Shown here: piece after piece, positions 34,670 to 45,290 of the stretch
Numbering within the stretch: position 1 is the first letter of the stretch
Layout of the letters: the number at the start of each line of letters is the position of its first letter
The notes under the pieces: generated by a model
Seen by the model: the letters and a program-made list of their open reading frames with translations, nothing else
The model's database searches: none
Told to the model about the DNA's origin: nothing
Made by a program: the position numbers and the translations under genes
DNA from: Lunularia cruciata
Lineage: Eukaryota; Streptophyta; Marchantiopsida; Lunulariales; Lunulariaceae
Length of the DNA: 64,000 nucleotides
Direction: 5' to 3'
Assembly: GCA_948567375.1 (NCBI GenBank)
Contig: OX419756.1
Coordinates: 66,256,552 to 66,320,551, forward strand

Positions 34670-35102
34670 TGTAACAATATGGAGTTTAGCAACAAAGTTA
34701 ATTAGGACTAACAAAGTAGCAAATAGGACAAATTAGCTAGAATATTCTAGAAGTATCTTGGAAGCTTCTAAGGAAGCTTCCCAGCTAGCTTAGCTTGCAC
34801 TCCAAGTAATTAACTTCTACAAGGAAGCTTCTAGAAGCTTCCAACTAGCTTAGCTTTCAAGCCAAGTAGGCGGCTTCTCAAAGGAAGCTTCTTGAGAAGC
34901 TTCTTGGTTAACTTGGCTTGCACTCCAAGAAAGTGGCTCAAGGAAGCTTTTTGAGAAGCTTCTCAAAAAGCCTATCCCTTGTATGCTCCCTATAAATACC
35001 AAAGCCAAAGCTCATGCTAGGCATTTGGAGTTTACTCACATTCAAGTGTCTAAATGTGATCTTCCATTCTCCTATTTCTCTCCTCGGTCTTGGTCTTTTA
35101 TA
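34670..35102 (+). repeat. 3' LTR of the plus-strand chromovirus
   Basis: Runs from tgtaacaatatgg to ggtcttttata. A four-box array GAAGCTTCTAGAAGCTTC lies at 34824-34841, further GAA/TTC boxes lie up to about 34970, and the TATA box ctataaatac is at about 34990. It is followed by target-site copy atcag (35103-35107). Confidence 0.85.
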
Positions 35103-37323
35103 ATCAGACAAACTCTCAAACATCATGTGTCATGTTGGGCCACCACCGTTGGCATTGAAGAGTACACAAAGGTCTTGTCCACATCCGTGTGACCAGTGAT
35201 TGGTGAATCATGGGCTTCTTGGAGGCGCACAAGTCAGAGATCACCCTTGGCTGGAACATAAATCCAGTTCTCACACAATAGAAGGTCTTCCTTGTAGGAG
35301 AAGATGTTGTACTTCTTGTCGCATGCAGCAAAATGACCGTGTATCATCTAAAAGAAAGGATCTTGTTGTAGAGTTATCTTAAATTCAATTTGAACTTTGG
35401 AGTCAACTGATACCATTGTAATTACCACCATGATGAGAGGAAGAGACTTCAAATTAGGTTGTTGTGATAGGGTATCAGGGATAACATGGAACCAACCACT
35501 TTTGTGCTCAAATTTCATGTCAAACAATTGTAGTTATTCCTATCATTGATGACGTTGACTCTTCATGTGTTCCAAGTGTAATGTCTACAACAATGGTTTG
35601 TGATCAATTTGCATGATCACTTGTTTCTCCAAGAGATAATGCCTCCATACCTCAATGGCATATACCATTGCAAGTTATTTTAAATCTTGAGCAAAACAAT
35701 TCTCTTCTATTGTATTTAGTTGGCAAGACACAAAAGCAATAGGATGCAATCCATCTAGGAATTTCTATTGCAACATGACTCCAATTGCAAAGAAGAAGCA
35801 TCAAAATCAACCACGCAAGGTAGTTGAGGATCATATGGTTGAAGAATGGGTCTTGAAAACACCATATGTTTCAACTTCCAAAATGTTTCTTTGTGCTTGG
35901 TGGTCCACTAAAAGCTCAAGTTCTTCTTCCAAGAGATCAGTCAATGGTGCATCCACATGAGCATAATAGTGGGTGAACCATCGGTAAAAATTGGCCAATC
36001 CATTAAATGCTTGTACTTCTATAGTATCCTTTGGAGTAGGCCAATCAATAATGGTCTTGATTTTCTCCTCTTCCATCTTGATCCACTCCAATGAGATCTT
36101 GTGATCCAAGAAGGTAACTCCTTTTGCCAAAAGGTACACTTTGACCTCTTGCAATAAAATTTCCACTATCATAGTTGTCTTAGGACTTCTCACACGTGAT
36201 TCACCTATTTTACCTTTGACTTGCTAAGGATTAAGATATCATCCAATAACACCACAACATACCAATCTAATATTCCATCCAACACCTTATGCATCAAATC
36301 CATGAAGACTGCTAGAGCATTAGTGAGCCCAAAAGGTAGAAATTTTTACTCAAAATGCACATACTTGTGCAAAAGGTAATATTTTGCAAATCCTCCCTAT
36401 CATTGGAGATTTGCCAATAACGGCTACAAACATCCAACTTGGAGAAGTCACGTGCTCCACTCAATTGATCAAGCAAGTCATCAATTTGAGGCAAGGGATA
36501 TGCATTCTTCACTATTTATTTATTAATCCCATGGTAGTCAATACAAAAACAAAGTCTTCCATCCTTCTTTGGAACAAATAGTACCAATGCTACACAAAGA
36601 GATGTATTATGTCATATGAAATCTCTCTCTAACAACTCCGTAAGTGTTATTCATAACTCTTCCAACTCCTTTGGTGAGAGCCAATAGATTGGTCTTTTCA
36701 TTGGTGTACTTCCTGGTAATAACTGTATCTTGAAGGGCATACCACAATTGGAGGGTAATCCCTTTGGCAGATCATTGAGAAACACATCCACAAACTCTTG
36801 AACTATTTGATCAACCATTGCTTGATGAGGTTCCTAACTCTCCTCATATTCTCCTTGTGAAGTCAGCTTGATCCACACCACAAAAATATACTTATCTTCT
36901 TCCAAAGCTTGCTCTATGACTACTTCACTAACAAACTTCCCATTGAGGGACTCATTTCCCTTCAAAGCTAATCCATGGTTGCTTTCCTTACAAACTTTCC
37001 ATCTGGAGACTCATCTCCTTTCAAAAATTGCTCTATGGCTACCTTCCCAACAAACTTCTCATCCTAAGACTTACTATTCTTAGGTCTCTCACTCAAAGGT
37101 GCTAGACAATCTACTCAAAAATTCCTACTTTGGTGTTGTACTTGAATTTGTTGTTAGTTCCAACCAAATTGAACCTTATGATGTTCAAGCTAAAGTAGAC
37201 CTAGAATGACATCAAAATGTAGAGGTTCCACCACAAACCTCATACACTCCAAATACTCTTTCTCAATCTTGAAGGTAACAAATGCAAGGTATGGACTGCA
37301 AAACATTTTCTACCATTCGGCAT
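35103..37323 (-). pseudogene. Middle piece of the host chromovirus: integrase start, RNase H, RT, linker
   Basis: On the minus strand, from high to low coordinates: end of the protease region (37150-37300), 20-residue repeat linker (about 36895-37080, three diverged units), and RT with [18 protein letters not shown] and LDVCSRYWQI (36512-36312). Then IKTIIDWPTPKDTIEVQAFN (36193-35831), RNase H (about 35800-35400) and the integrase zinc-finger region (to 35103). All are broken by stops. Colinear with 37324-42876. Confidence 0.8.
37319..37323. repeat. Left target-site duplication of the minus-strand insertion (ggcat)
   Basis: ggcat at 37319-37323 pairs with gccat at 42877-42881, 4 of 5 identical. 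Removing the insert and one copy restores the host protease-region wording ccatccgccatcatcaa seen in the intact relative near 41080. Confidence 0.75.
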
Positions 37324-37689
37324 TGTAAAAGACCGAATCCAAGGAGAGAAACAAGAGAATGGAAACTCACATTGGGACACTTGAATGAGTGAAAACTCTA
37401 AATGCCTAGCATGAGCTTTGGCTTTGGTATTTATAGGTAGCATACAAGGCCATTGAGAAGCTTCTCAAGAAGCTTCCTTCTAGAAGTTGCCTACTTGGCG
37501 TGCAAGTTAAGCTAGTTAGAAGCTTCTAGAAGCTTCCTTCTAGAAACTACCTACTTGGAGCGCAAGTTAACTAGTTAGGAAGCTTCCCAAGAAGCTTCCT
37601 AGATGCTTTAGGAATATTCTAGGCTAATTTGGCTTATTCTCTACTTTGTTAGCCTTACTAACTATGTCGCTAAACTCCATACTATTACA
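37324..37689 (-). repeat. 3' LTR of the minus-strand chromovirus
   Basis: It runs from tgtaaaagacc to actattaca in plus coordinates, 366 bases, shorter than the 411-base partner by internal deletion. It holds the longest perfect array, GAAGCTTCTAGAAGCTTC at 37519-37536, with further TTC (37538) and GAA (37543) boxes. The TATA box is ctataaata (minus strand, about 37437-37429). Confidence 0.85.
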
Positions 37690-37719
37690 TATTCCTCCAC
37701 TGCTAGTTGATGATGTCCT

Positions 37720-37964
37720 CATCGCCATTGAAGCTTCAAACTCTTGGATGGCCATTTGTGCATTTTGGAGGTGAGAAAGAGGTTCCCATGTGGCATCATG
37801 AAAGGGGTACCCTTTCCAAAGGACCTTGTACTCCGTATGGTGGTGGCGTCCTTGTTGGATATGGCAACGTGCAAGGATGCAATCAACTTCATACTCCTCA
37901 TGATCATTGATAGGGGGAGGAAGAGGTTGGACTCAAGAAGAGAAAGAAGAGGGGTTAGGAACAA
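37720..37964 (-). pseudogene. Chromodomain of the minus-strand chromovirus
   Basis: On the minus strand the reading includes a 'hd/MMPHGNLF' phase and, in the neighbouring frame, the expected TWEP...HLQNAK..I.EF pattern of a chromodomain, preceded by the I-x-x-C/R...EYKVLW-like part. A frameshift separates the halves. Chromodomains of this type end plant chromovirus integrases. Confidence 0.65.
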
Positions 37965-38259
37965 AGGGTTTCAACTTGGAAACATGAAAGATAGGATGGA
38001 TGCGCATATGACAAGGCAAGGCAAGTCAATAAGCAACAAGAGAGACAATTTAGGTGACATCAAAAGGTCCTATCCAATTAGGGGCAAGTTTACAAACTTG
38101 GGTATCAAGTGGGAGGGTTAGTTTACTAGAGGATAACAAAACTTTATCACCAACTTCAAAGGTGAGATCACGACGATGATGGTCCGCATATAGTTTTTGA
38201 CGATTTTGAGCAACAAGGAGGTGAGATTTGGCTTGTTGGAGAGATTTGGAGATGGTGGT

Positions 38260-38960
38260 CAAGAAGGTTGAATTATGGGGGACTTGAGACGGAGGAGGAG
38301 CAAGAAGAGAATCTGGGACAAGCGGATCTTGGCCAAAATTGAGAAAGAAAGGAGAGAATCCAATGCTTGCCTATTTAGAATTATTGTATGCAAACTCCAC
38401 AGCTGCAAGACATTGATCCCAATTGGTATGGTGAATGTTGATGAATGCACAAAGCATATCTTCCAAGGTGCAATTTGCACGTTCAGTTTGTCTATCAGGA
38501 TGATAGGCTGTGGACAAAGCAAGCTTGGTGCCAAGTAGCTGGAAGAGTGCTTGCCAAAACTTTCCGGTGAAGCGAGGATCACGGTCGGAGATGAGTACAC
38601 GTGGTATCCCATGATGTTTGAAGACATTATTGAAGTAGAGTTATGCCAAGGTTGGAGCATCCATAGTATCAATTGTTGGTGCCAAATGGATTTGCTTACT
38701 AAGCTTATCCACAAACACCACAATTGTTATGTGACCTTGTTGTGCCTTGGGTAAGGAGGTGATGAGATCTAAGCTCACATGTTCCCAATGAGTAGCTGGA
38801 ATGGGAAGTGGCTGAAGGAGTCTACTTGGCTTTTGGTTATTGGCCTTGTTACATTGACACCTCTCACACAATCAAACAAAGTCCCAAACATCTCATGTCA
38901 TTTTGAGCCACCACCATTGGCTTTGGAGGGTGCCCAAGGTCTTGTCCAATCCCATATGAC
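38260..38960 (-). pseudogene. Integrase core of the minus-strand chromovirus
   Basis: CERCQCNKANNQKPSRLLQP and EHVSLDLITSLPKAQQGHIT (38871-38641) give the end of the zinc finger and the start of the core, with VVFVDKLSKQIHLAPT. The remainder reads in other frames to about 38260, so one or more frameshifts are present. Confidence 0.8.
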
Positions 38961-39299
38961 CAGCTATTGGTAAATCATGGGCTTCTTGAAGGCACACAAG
39001 TCAAAGATCACCTTTGGCTGGAACATAGATCTAGTCCGCATGGAATAGAAGGCCTTCCTTGAAGGAGAAGATGTTGTACTCCTTGTCGCATGCTGTCAAA
39101 CAACCATGTACCATTTGGAAGAAGGGATCTTGTTGTAGAGCTGATCAAACCTCATTATGGACCTTGGGGTCAATTGACACCGTTGTAATTGCCGTCGTCA
39201 TAAGAGGAAGAGCCTTCAAATCAGGCCATCATGATAGAGCATCAGGGATGATGTAGAACCAACCTAGTTTGTACTCAAGTTTAATGTCAAACAATTGGA

Positions 39300-39723
39300 G
39301 TTGCTCTTCCCATTGATGATGTCAACTCTTCATGTGCTCCAAGTGTAGGGTCTGCAACAATGGCTTGTGATCAGTTTGCATGATCACTTGTTTCCCCAAG
39401 AGATAATGTCTCCATACCTTGGTGGCATATACCATTGCAAGTTGTTCTTGATCTCAAGCAGAGTAATTTCTTTCAGCTGTATTTAGTTGGTGAGACACAA
39501 AGGCAATGGGATGTAGTCCATTTGGGAATTCTTGTTGCAACACAGCTCCAATTGCAAAGTTAGAAGCATCAAAATCAACCACACAAGGTAGTTGAGGATC
39601 ATATGGTTGAAGAATGGGTCTTGAAGACACCATATGCTTTAACTTTTGAAATGCTTCTTCATGCTTGGTGTTCCATTGGAAACTCATGTTCTTTCCTAAG
39701 AGGTCAGTCAATGGTGTAGCCAC
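39300..39723 (-). pseudogene. RNase H of the minus-strand chromovirus
   Basis: PCVVDFDASNFAIGAVLQQE and ISFVSHQLN-like wording (FVSHQLNTAERNYSA) lie at 39590-39454, followed after a TGA by DQEQLAMVYATKVWRHYLL and TDHKPLLQTLHLEH. The catalytic D-F-D-A-S and T-D-H blocks are present. Confidence 0.8.
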
Positions 39724-39732
39724 ATGAGCATA

Positions 39733-40281
39733 TTAGTGGATGAACCATTGGTAAAACCTGGCCAATCCATTGAATGCCCGTACTTCTATAGCATCCTTTG
39801 GGGTAGGCCAATCAATAATGGCCTTGATCTTCTCTTCTTCCATCTTGATCCCCTTTGATGTGATCTTATGCCCCAAGAAGGTAACCTCCTTCTGCCAAAA
39901 GGCACACTTCAACTTCTTGCAATAAAATTTCCATTGTCGTAGTTGTCTTAGGACTTCTTGCACATGATTCATGTGTTCTACCTTGGTCTTGCTATAGATT
40001 AAGATATCATCCAAGAACACCACCACGGACCGATCCAATAGTCCATCCAACACCCAATGCATCTAATCCATGAAGACTACTTGAGCATTAGTGAGTCTGA
40101 AAGGTAGAACTCTCCACTCAAAATGCCCATACCTTGTGCAAAAGGTAGTCTTTTGCACATCCTCTCTATCAATAGGAATTTGCCAATAGCTGCTACAAAG
40201 ATCCAACTTGGAAAAGTAGCATGCTCCACTTAGTTGATCAAGCAAGTCATTGATCCGAGGCAAGGGATATGCATTCTTCAC
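39733..40281 (-). pseudogene. Reverse transcriptase of the minus-strand chromovirus
   Basis: [36 protein letters not shown], then a stop, then MHWVLDGLLDRSVVVFLDDI with LIYSKT. The two catalytic Asp residues sit in FLDD. Frame is continuous across 40281-39733 apart from one stop, so this RT was inactivated recently relative to its neighbours. Confidence 0.85.
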
Positions 40282-40915
40282 AATTTGTTTATTGAGCCCA
40301 CGATAATCAATACAAAAACAAGTCTTTCATCCTTCTTTGGAACAAATAGTACCGGTGCTCTCCAAGGAGAGGTACTATGTTGTACAAATTCCTTCTCCAA
40401 CAACTCTGTAAGTGTTGTTTTCAACTCCTCCAACTCCTTTGATGAGAGCCGATAGATTGGTCTACTACTAGAGTACTCCTTGGGAATAACTTGATCTTGA
40501 AGGGCATACCTTGATAAAAGGGTAATCCCTTTGGCAGATCATCCAGAAACACATCCACAAACTCCTGAACTATCCAATCAACCATTGCTTGATGAGGTTC
40601 TTGGCCCTCCATAGATTGTTCTTGTGCAATCGGCTTGATCCACATTGCATATATAGACTTATCTTCCTCCAAAGCTTGCTCTATGGCTGCTTTACTAACA
40701 AACTTCCCTTCTAGGGATTCATCTCTCTTCCAAGCTTGCTCCTTGGTTGCCTTCTTGGCAAACTTCACATCTTGGGACTCATCTCCCTTCCAAGTTTGCT
40801 CTATGGCTACCTTCTCAACAAACTTCCCATCTTGGGATTGAATTTTCTTAGGTGTCTTACTCAGAGGTGCCAGACAACCTAATTGGAAATTACTACCTTA
40901 GTGTTGTACTTGAAT

Positions 40916-41275
40916 TTAGTGTCGAGTCCAATCAAATTTAACCTTATGATGTTCAAGCCAAGGTAGACCCAAAATGATATCATAGTGTAGAGGTGCCACT
41001 ACCAACCTCATACACTCCAAATACTCCTTCCCAATCTTGAAGGTAATAGGATGCAAGGTGCGGAGTGTAGAACCCTTTCTACCATCCGCCATCATCAAAC
41101 TACTTCCAATCACTGGCTTGATAAGAATACCCAATTTCTTTGCTACTTGCATAGACATGCAATTCTCTAAACTTCCAGAATCAACCAAAATCCTACAACC
41201 CTGATTAGTTGTTGTACCTTGCAAGTGAAGCAAACTTGCATAGGTCAAGCCTTCAATCCCATTGGAACTAATCAA
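40916..41275 (-). pseudogene. Retropepsin-like protease of the minus-strand chromovirus
   Basis: An open frame of 119 codons with ILVDSGSLENCMS (catalytic D-S-G), MMADGRKG and DIILGLPWLEHHKVKFDW. This is the typical chromovirus protease layout and its motifs look intact. It is flanked by gag on the N-terminal side and the 20-residue repeats on the other. Confidence 0.8.
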
Positions 41276-42465
41276 GCTCCCAATAGGCGGCTCAAAATCT
41301 CCTACTTGGATTCCTCATTTCCCTGATCATTCTGCTCCACAACCTCCACCAGGGCAACTTGTTGAGTTCGTCATTCTTGAGTGGACATTCAGCAATGCGG
41401 TGCTCCAATTAGCGACAATAAAAACAACCACCATTTTGTCGTTTCTCTCTATCTACCGTGCTAAGTGGTTTTGAGATTGAATGGCATCAATCTCCATTGG
41501 TTCTCGCTCCTCCACTTGTATGTAGTGTATTGGTAGGCTCTATGGAGGTCGAGGTTGAGACCAAGTTGTTGCCACCAATGAATCAAAACATTTGCCAAAC
41601 CGCATGGCTTCCTCCAAGTGTTGTGGCTCTCGTATGGTTACCTCTAATTTGGTTCTTGCCTTCAAGCCCCTCACAAATTGATCCAGAGCTTCACCTTCCA
41701 ATATATCTGAAATTTGCATGATGGTGTTTTGGAACTACGTGATGTAGCTTCTTACAGAGCCAATCTGTTTCAACTCTGCCAACTTATCCTGTGTGGCATC
41801 TATAACTTGGAACCGACTAATTATTGCACTCTTGAATTCTGCCCATGTCAAGATTGGTGCAACAATTTATCGTTTAGCTCGCTCCACTTGGAATCTCCAC
41901 CATAGCTTTGCTACTCCATCCAATTGGCTAGAAGCCAATAGAATCTATTTTTGCTCGCCTTGTAGACTAGTAGCTTCAAAATAACATTCACAATCAAACA
42001 CAAAATTCTCCACTACACTCAGAAGATTCTTGCCTTCAAATACCTTGGTTTAGGAAATTTGATCCGATCTTCTCCTTCTCAAATTGGTTCTCTCTCCACC
42101 TGCTCTTGTCGTCAAAGATCTTGTTCATCCAGCAATCAAGTAAGGTGCTTGATTTGTTGCTACAGAGCAAGGATAACATTGGGTATTGCCGCCATGGTTT
42201 CTACTCTATCACACCACTCCCAATCAATCTAATTTATTAACACATAGAAACAACACGTCCACCATTCTCCATAAGTTACAACCGGAAGCACCAAGGGTTC
42301 CTCAGATATGTGATCATATGCAAAAAATCTTGTCTAAAGTGCGAGGTGATGAATTGTGTGAAACAATGCTTGGGTAGTATTTGGACGTAAAAATCCCAAT
42401 GGTCTGGTGGAAGTGGATTTGGTGATCCATAAATTCTATCCATCCCATTCCTGCTCTGATACCAA

Positions 42466-42876
42466 TGTAAAAGACCGAATCCAAGGAGAGAAATAGAAGA
42501 ATGGAAACTCACATTGGGACATTTGAATGAGGGAAAACTCCAAATGCCTAGCATGAACGTCGGCTTTGGTATTTATAGGTAGCATACAAGGCCCTTGAGA
42601 AGCTTCTCAAGAAGCTTCCTTGACCCGCTTTCTTAGAGTGCAAGCCAAGTTAAGTAGGAAGCTTCTCAAGAAGCTTCCTTCTAGAAGCTGCCTACTTGGC
42701 GTGCAAGCTAAGCTAGTTAGAAGCTTCTAGAAGCTACTTGCTTGGAGTGCAAGTTAACTAGTCGAGAAGCTTCTAAAGAAGATTTCTAGATGCTTTAGGA
42801 ATATTCTAGGCTAATTTGGCTTATTCTCTACTTCGTCAGCCTTACTTACTATGTCACTAAAGTCCATACTGTTACA
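42466..42876 (-). repeat. 5' LTR of the minus-strand chromovirus
   Basis: It runs from tgtaaaagacc to actgttaca in plus coordinates, adjacent to the primer site at 42453-42465 and target copy gccat at 42877-42881. GAA/TTC arrays at about 42597-42790 (for example gaagcttctagaa at 42720-42732) lie upstream of the TATA box ctataaatacc (minus strand, about 42578-42568). Confidence 0.85.
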
Positions 42877-43555
42877 GCCATCATCAATCTACTTCCAATT
42901 ACTAGCTTGATAGGAATACAAATTCCTTTGCTAACTACATGGACAAGTAATTTTTTGAATGTCCCAAATCAACCAAAATCCTACAACCACGATTAAATGT
43001 CATACCTTGCAAGTGAGGCAAACTTGCCTAGGTCAAGCCTTTGATCCTATTGGAACTAATCAAGTTCCTAAAATGCGGCTCAAAATCTCCTATTAGGATT
43101 CCTTGTTTCCCTAATCACTGTACTCCACAAACTCCATCTGGGCGACTTGTCAAGATTGTCCATTCTTGAGTGGACATTCAGTGATGCCATATCCAATATG
43201 GCAAAAATAGAAAAAACCACCATTTTGTCATAGTTTTTCTTTATCTATAGTGCCAAGTGGTCTCCTTTGAATTGCATCAATATCCATTGGTGCCGGCTCC
43301 TCCACTTGTGTGTAGTGTATTGGTAGGTTTTGTGGAGATTGAGGTCAAGACCAAGTTGTTGCAAGGGAATCAAAGTGTTTTGCCAACCCTATGGCTTCTT
43401 TCAAGTGTTGTGGCTCCTATATAATTACCTCTATTTGGTTCATGACTTTAAGCCCCTCACAAAACAATCCAGAGCTTCATCTTCTGATATATCTAAAATT
43501 TGCATGATGGTGTTCGAGAATTACGTGATGTAACTTCTTATAGAGCCAACTCAAG
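42877..43555 (-). pseudogene. Right piece of the host chromovirus: protease start and gag end
   Basis: The sequence is closely parallel to 41085-41760 of the inserted relative: gccatcatcaatctacttcc, aatcaaccaaaatcctacaacc, ggtcaagcctttgatcc and cctcacaaaacaatccagagc. It stops matching after cttatagagccaact (about 43550), where a T-run and different sequence begin. Confidence 0.8.
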
Positions 43556-43639
43556 ATTTTTTTTTTCATTTGTTTGTGTAAAATTTAGCAAACAAACAAG
43601 GCTTTACATTTGGAATTCAATAATCTTCTCCACCCATTG

Positions 43640-44990
43640 CTAGTTCTCCATTAATGTTCAAAACATATGAGCTAGGATTTCATCATGTCTCTTCCTATCA
43701 TTGTTCAAAACTATATTGCAATCATTATGTATGTTGACTATTTGAGTAAGCATATCCACTTAAATCCTACAATAAATGTGATAGATACAACTCAATTGGC
43801 AAAACTGTACTTTGAATCAATATTTTTTCATCATGGTATTTGACTCTTTAATTCTTGAAAACTTATTCAATAACCTGTATTTTAATATTCTTAGTTCTTT
43901 CACTCTATATCTACCTGATTTTCTCCCTTAAAAGCTTATGCTCTCTAACTTCTTATGTAGAATTGTCAAAAAAAATTATTGATGTTTACCATTTTGTTCT
44001 TTCTTTTTTATGGATGATTAACTTCTATTCTCTAGTCATAAACTTCACTTACCCTTGATTCCCAATTTATAAAATTTCTTCCAATTTTAATATTCTCTTA
44101 ACTTCACTCCAATTTTTCTCTCCCATTACTATTACCCTATTTCACCAAACCTTCATGTAATACCATTAGCTAGATAGATTATCTAGATGTGGAAATTGGC
44201 TTGGTAATAGATTTAGGGATGTTATATATGATGGTTAAAGTAGATCAGATAGAGGTGTCACCAAAAGAGTACAAAAGACCAAAAACATCCTAAAACGTCA
44301 AAGACAATCTTGAAGGCCTAAATGGATGAACTAGGCCTCAAAAAATAGAATAATTTTCCCCTCTAAGAAAATAAGCATTTGTTGTTTGTCTTATAGAGAG
44401 CTTTCCAATAGAACCTCACCAATGCTATTTTTAGCTTCCTATAGGAAGATTCTCCAAAGATTTCCTTTGGTCAAACTTGTTTGACCAACCAAATAGGACA
44501 AGGAATGACATGTCACCAATCTATATATTTGATCCAATGGTATAGCTACTTTTGAGTAGATCATCTTTGCTATATCTAAAGACAAGGTGCTCCTTTGGGC
44601 CACCAAAATATTGAGGAATGAAACCTTATGTTTCTCTTGGATTTTATCATGTCCTCAAAACATTACACTTCCTTGCACTTCTATAAACATTCATTTGTAT
44701 TCATAATGGCTTCCCAACTTGCAAATTCAAACCTTTCATTTCAAACTCATCTTATTTACTTCATTAGGTTCAATTTCTCTCATTTATAATAAGTATAAGG
44801 ATCATGAGGAGAATAGAGTCAATCATATCCTTGCAAAGCATATTTTTAATTATCATTAATAAGAGAAGAAAAATGTTCTTTGGAGAATCACTCACTTCAG
44901 ACAACCATATGTGACTCCTCTCATTATCTTTCTAGTACTCAAGATACCATTTAAGAGTTCAAAATTGATGAATTGCAAAAGAGGAATCTC
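43640..44990 (+). pseudogene. Ancient Ty3/gypsy integrase relic, interrupted by a solo LTR
   Basis: Plus-strand reading from about 43650-43850 gives fragments like DFIMSLPIIVQNY, VDYLSKHIHLNPTI, AKLYFESIFFHHG, an integrase core. After the LTR insert, 44720-44930 resembles the region after integrase in the element ending at 35102 (aataagtataaggatcatgaggag against aataatcatgaggag). The copy is much more AT-rich and diverged than the three chromoviruses, so it is older. Confidence 0.55.
44156..44667 (+). mobile_element. Solo LTR with target-site duplication
   Basis: 512 bases starting tgtaataccattagc and ending cctcaaaacattaca, with TGTAAT/ATTACA inverted ends. The flanking 5 bases are cttca (44151-44155) and cttcc (44668-44672), 4 of 5 identical. 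It is the same family as 781-1501. No primer site or coding region adjoins it. Confidence 0.7.
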
Positions 44991-44994
44991 TAAA

Positions 44995-45290
44995 ATTATA
45001 AAAAATTGTCATAAAAGTTTAGTAGAACCTTTTGCATATAAATTACTAAGACTCTAGGAAGTTGTAGGAAGTTTCATAAAGAAACATTTGAAAGCTACTT
45101 AGAAACCTTTCAGTGGACTAAGCAGGCTTGTAAGATGTCATTAGGTATAAGGAAATTTCATATGGATTTAATCTTTTTAATAAGAAGCAACTTAGTTTAG
45201 AAGTTTATGACTAAATTTGTTTGGAAGCAAGTTGTACCCACCTTGTTCTATCTCTATCATTTAAGATCACACCTCTAGTTCTTGGTCCAC
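44995..45290 (+). mobile_element. Copia-like LTR relic related to 27216-27660
   Basis: It follows the same course as the LTR at 27216: 'tagta.a..ttttgca', 'aggaagtt', 'gaaacctttcagtgg' against 'gaaccttttgaggga', 'taaggtatt/tgtcattaggtataagg', and '(aa)cttgta(t/c)ccacct' near the 3' part. It is strongly diverged. 45300-45950 beside it reads like degenerate lysine-rich coding sequence on the plus strand, perhaps a gag remnant. Confidence 0.45.

Larger units (their letters stand above)
29603..35102 (+). mobile_element. Chromovirus copy inserted into host element, plus strand
   Basis: About 5.5 kb with 5' LTR 29603-30017 and 3' LTR 34670-35102. The primer site tggtatcaaagc (30019-30030) matches initiator-Met tRNA. 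Order: gag from ATG 30274, protease near 31200-31560, 20-residue repeat linker 31646-31885, RT about 32050-32940, RNase H about 32940-33340, integrase with H-C zinc finger about 33360-34180, then a chromodomain remnant to about 34640. A purine-rich tract (gcggtgggggaa) precedes the 3' LTR. Gag stops after 11 codons, and many stops and frameshifts follow. This order, with integrase after RNase H, is Ty3/gypsy. Confidence 0.9.
37324..42876 (-). mobile_element. Near-complete chromovirus inserted into host element, minus strand
   Basis: About 5.55 kb with 3' LTR 37324-37689 and 5' LTR 42466-42876 in plus coordinates. Primer site TGGTATCAGAGC is perfect on the minus strand (42464-42453). Gag starts at ATG 42195, with a stop after MAAIPNVILAL. 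Protease 41275-40916, repeat linker about 40850-40660, RT 40281-39733, RNase H about 39723-39300, integrase about 38960-38260, chromodomain about 37960-37720. This is the best preserved of the three copies. RT is one frame interrupted by a single stop codon at about 40064, and retains the FLDDILIYSKT box. Stops such as TGA in place of Arg CGA fit cytosine deamination. Confidence 0.9.
28003..43555 (-). mobile_element. Host chromovirus (Ty3/gypsy), 5'-truncated, split by two younger relatives
   Basis: This minus-strand element is in three pieces. 28003-29602 holds the 3' LTR, chromodomain and integrase. 35103-37323 holds the integrase N-terminus, RNase H, RT and linker. 42877-about 43555 holds the protease/gag part. 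The left break falls inside the integrase linker and the right break inside the protease region. Joining the pieces across each insertion gives sequence colinear with the relative at 37324-42876. The element ends inside gag (cttatagagccaactcaag near 43540), so the 5' LTR is missing. All domains carry stops or frameshifts. In the integrase core the usual SDRD block reads F-N-R-E, so a catalytic Asp is lost. Confidence 0.85.
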
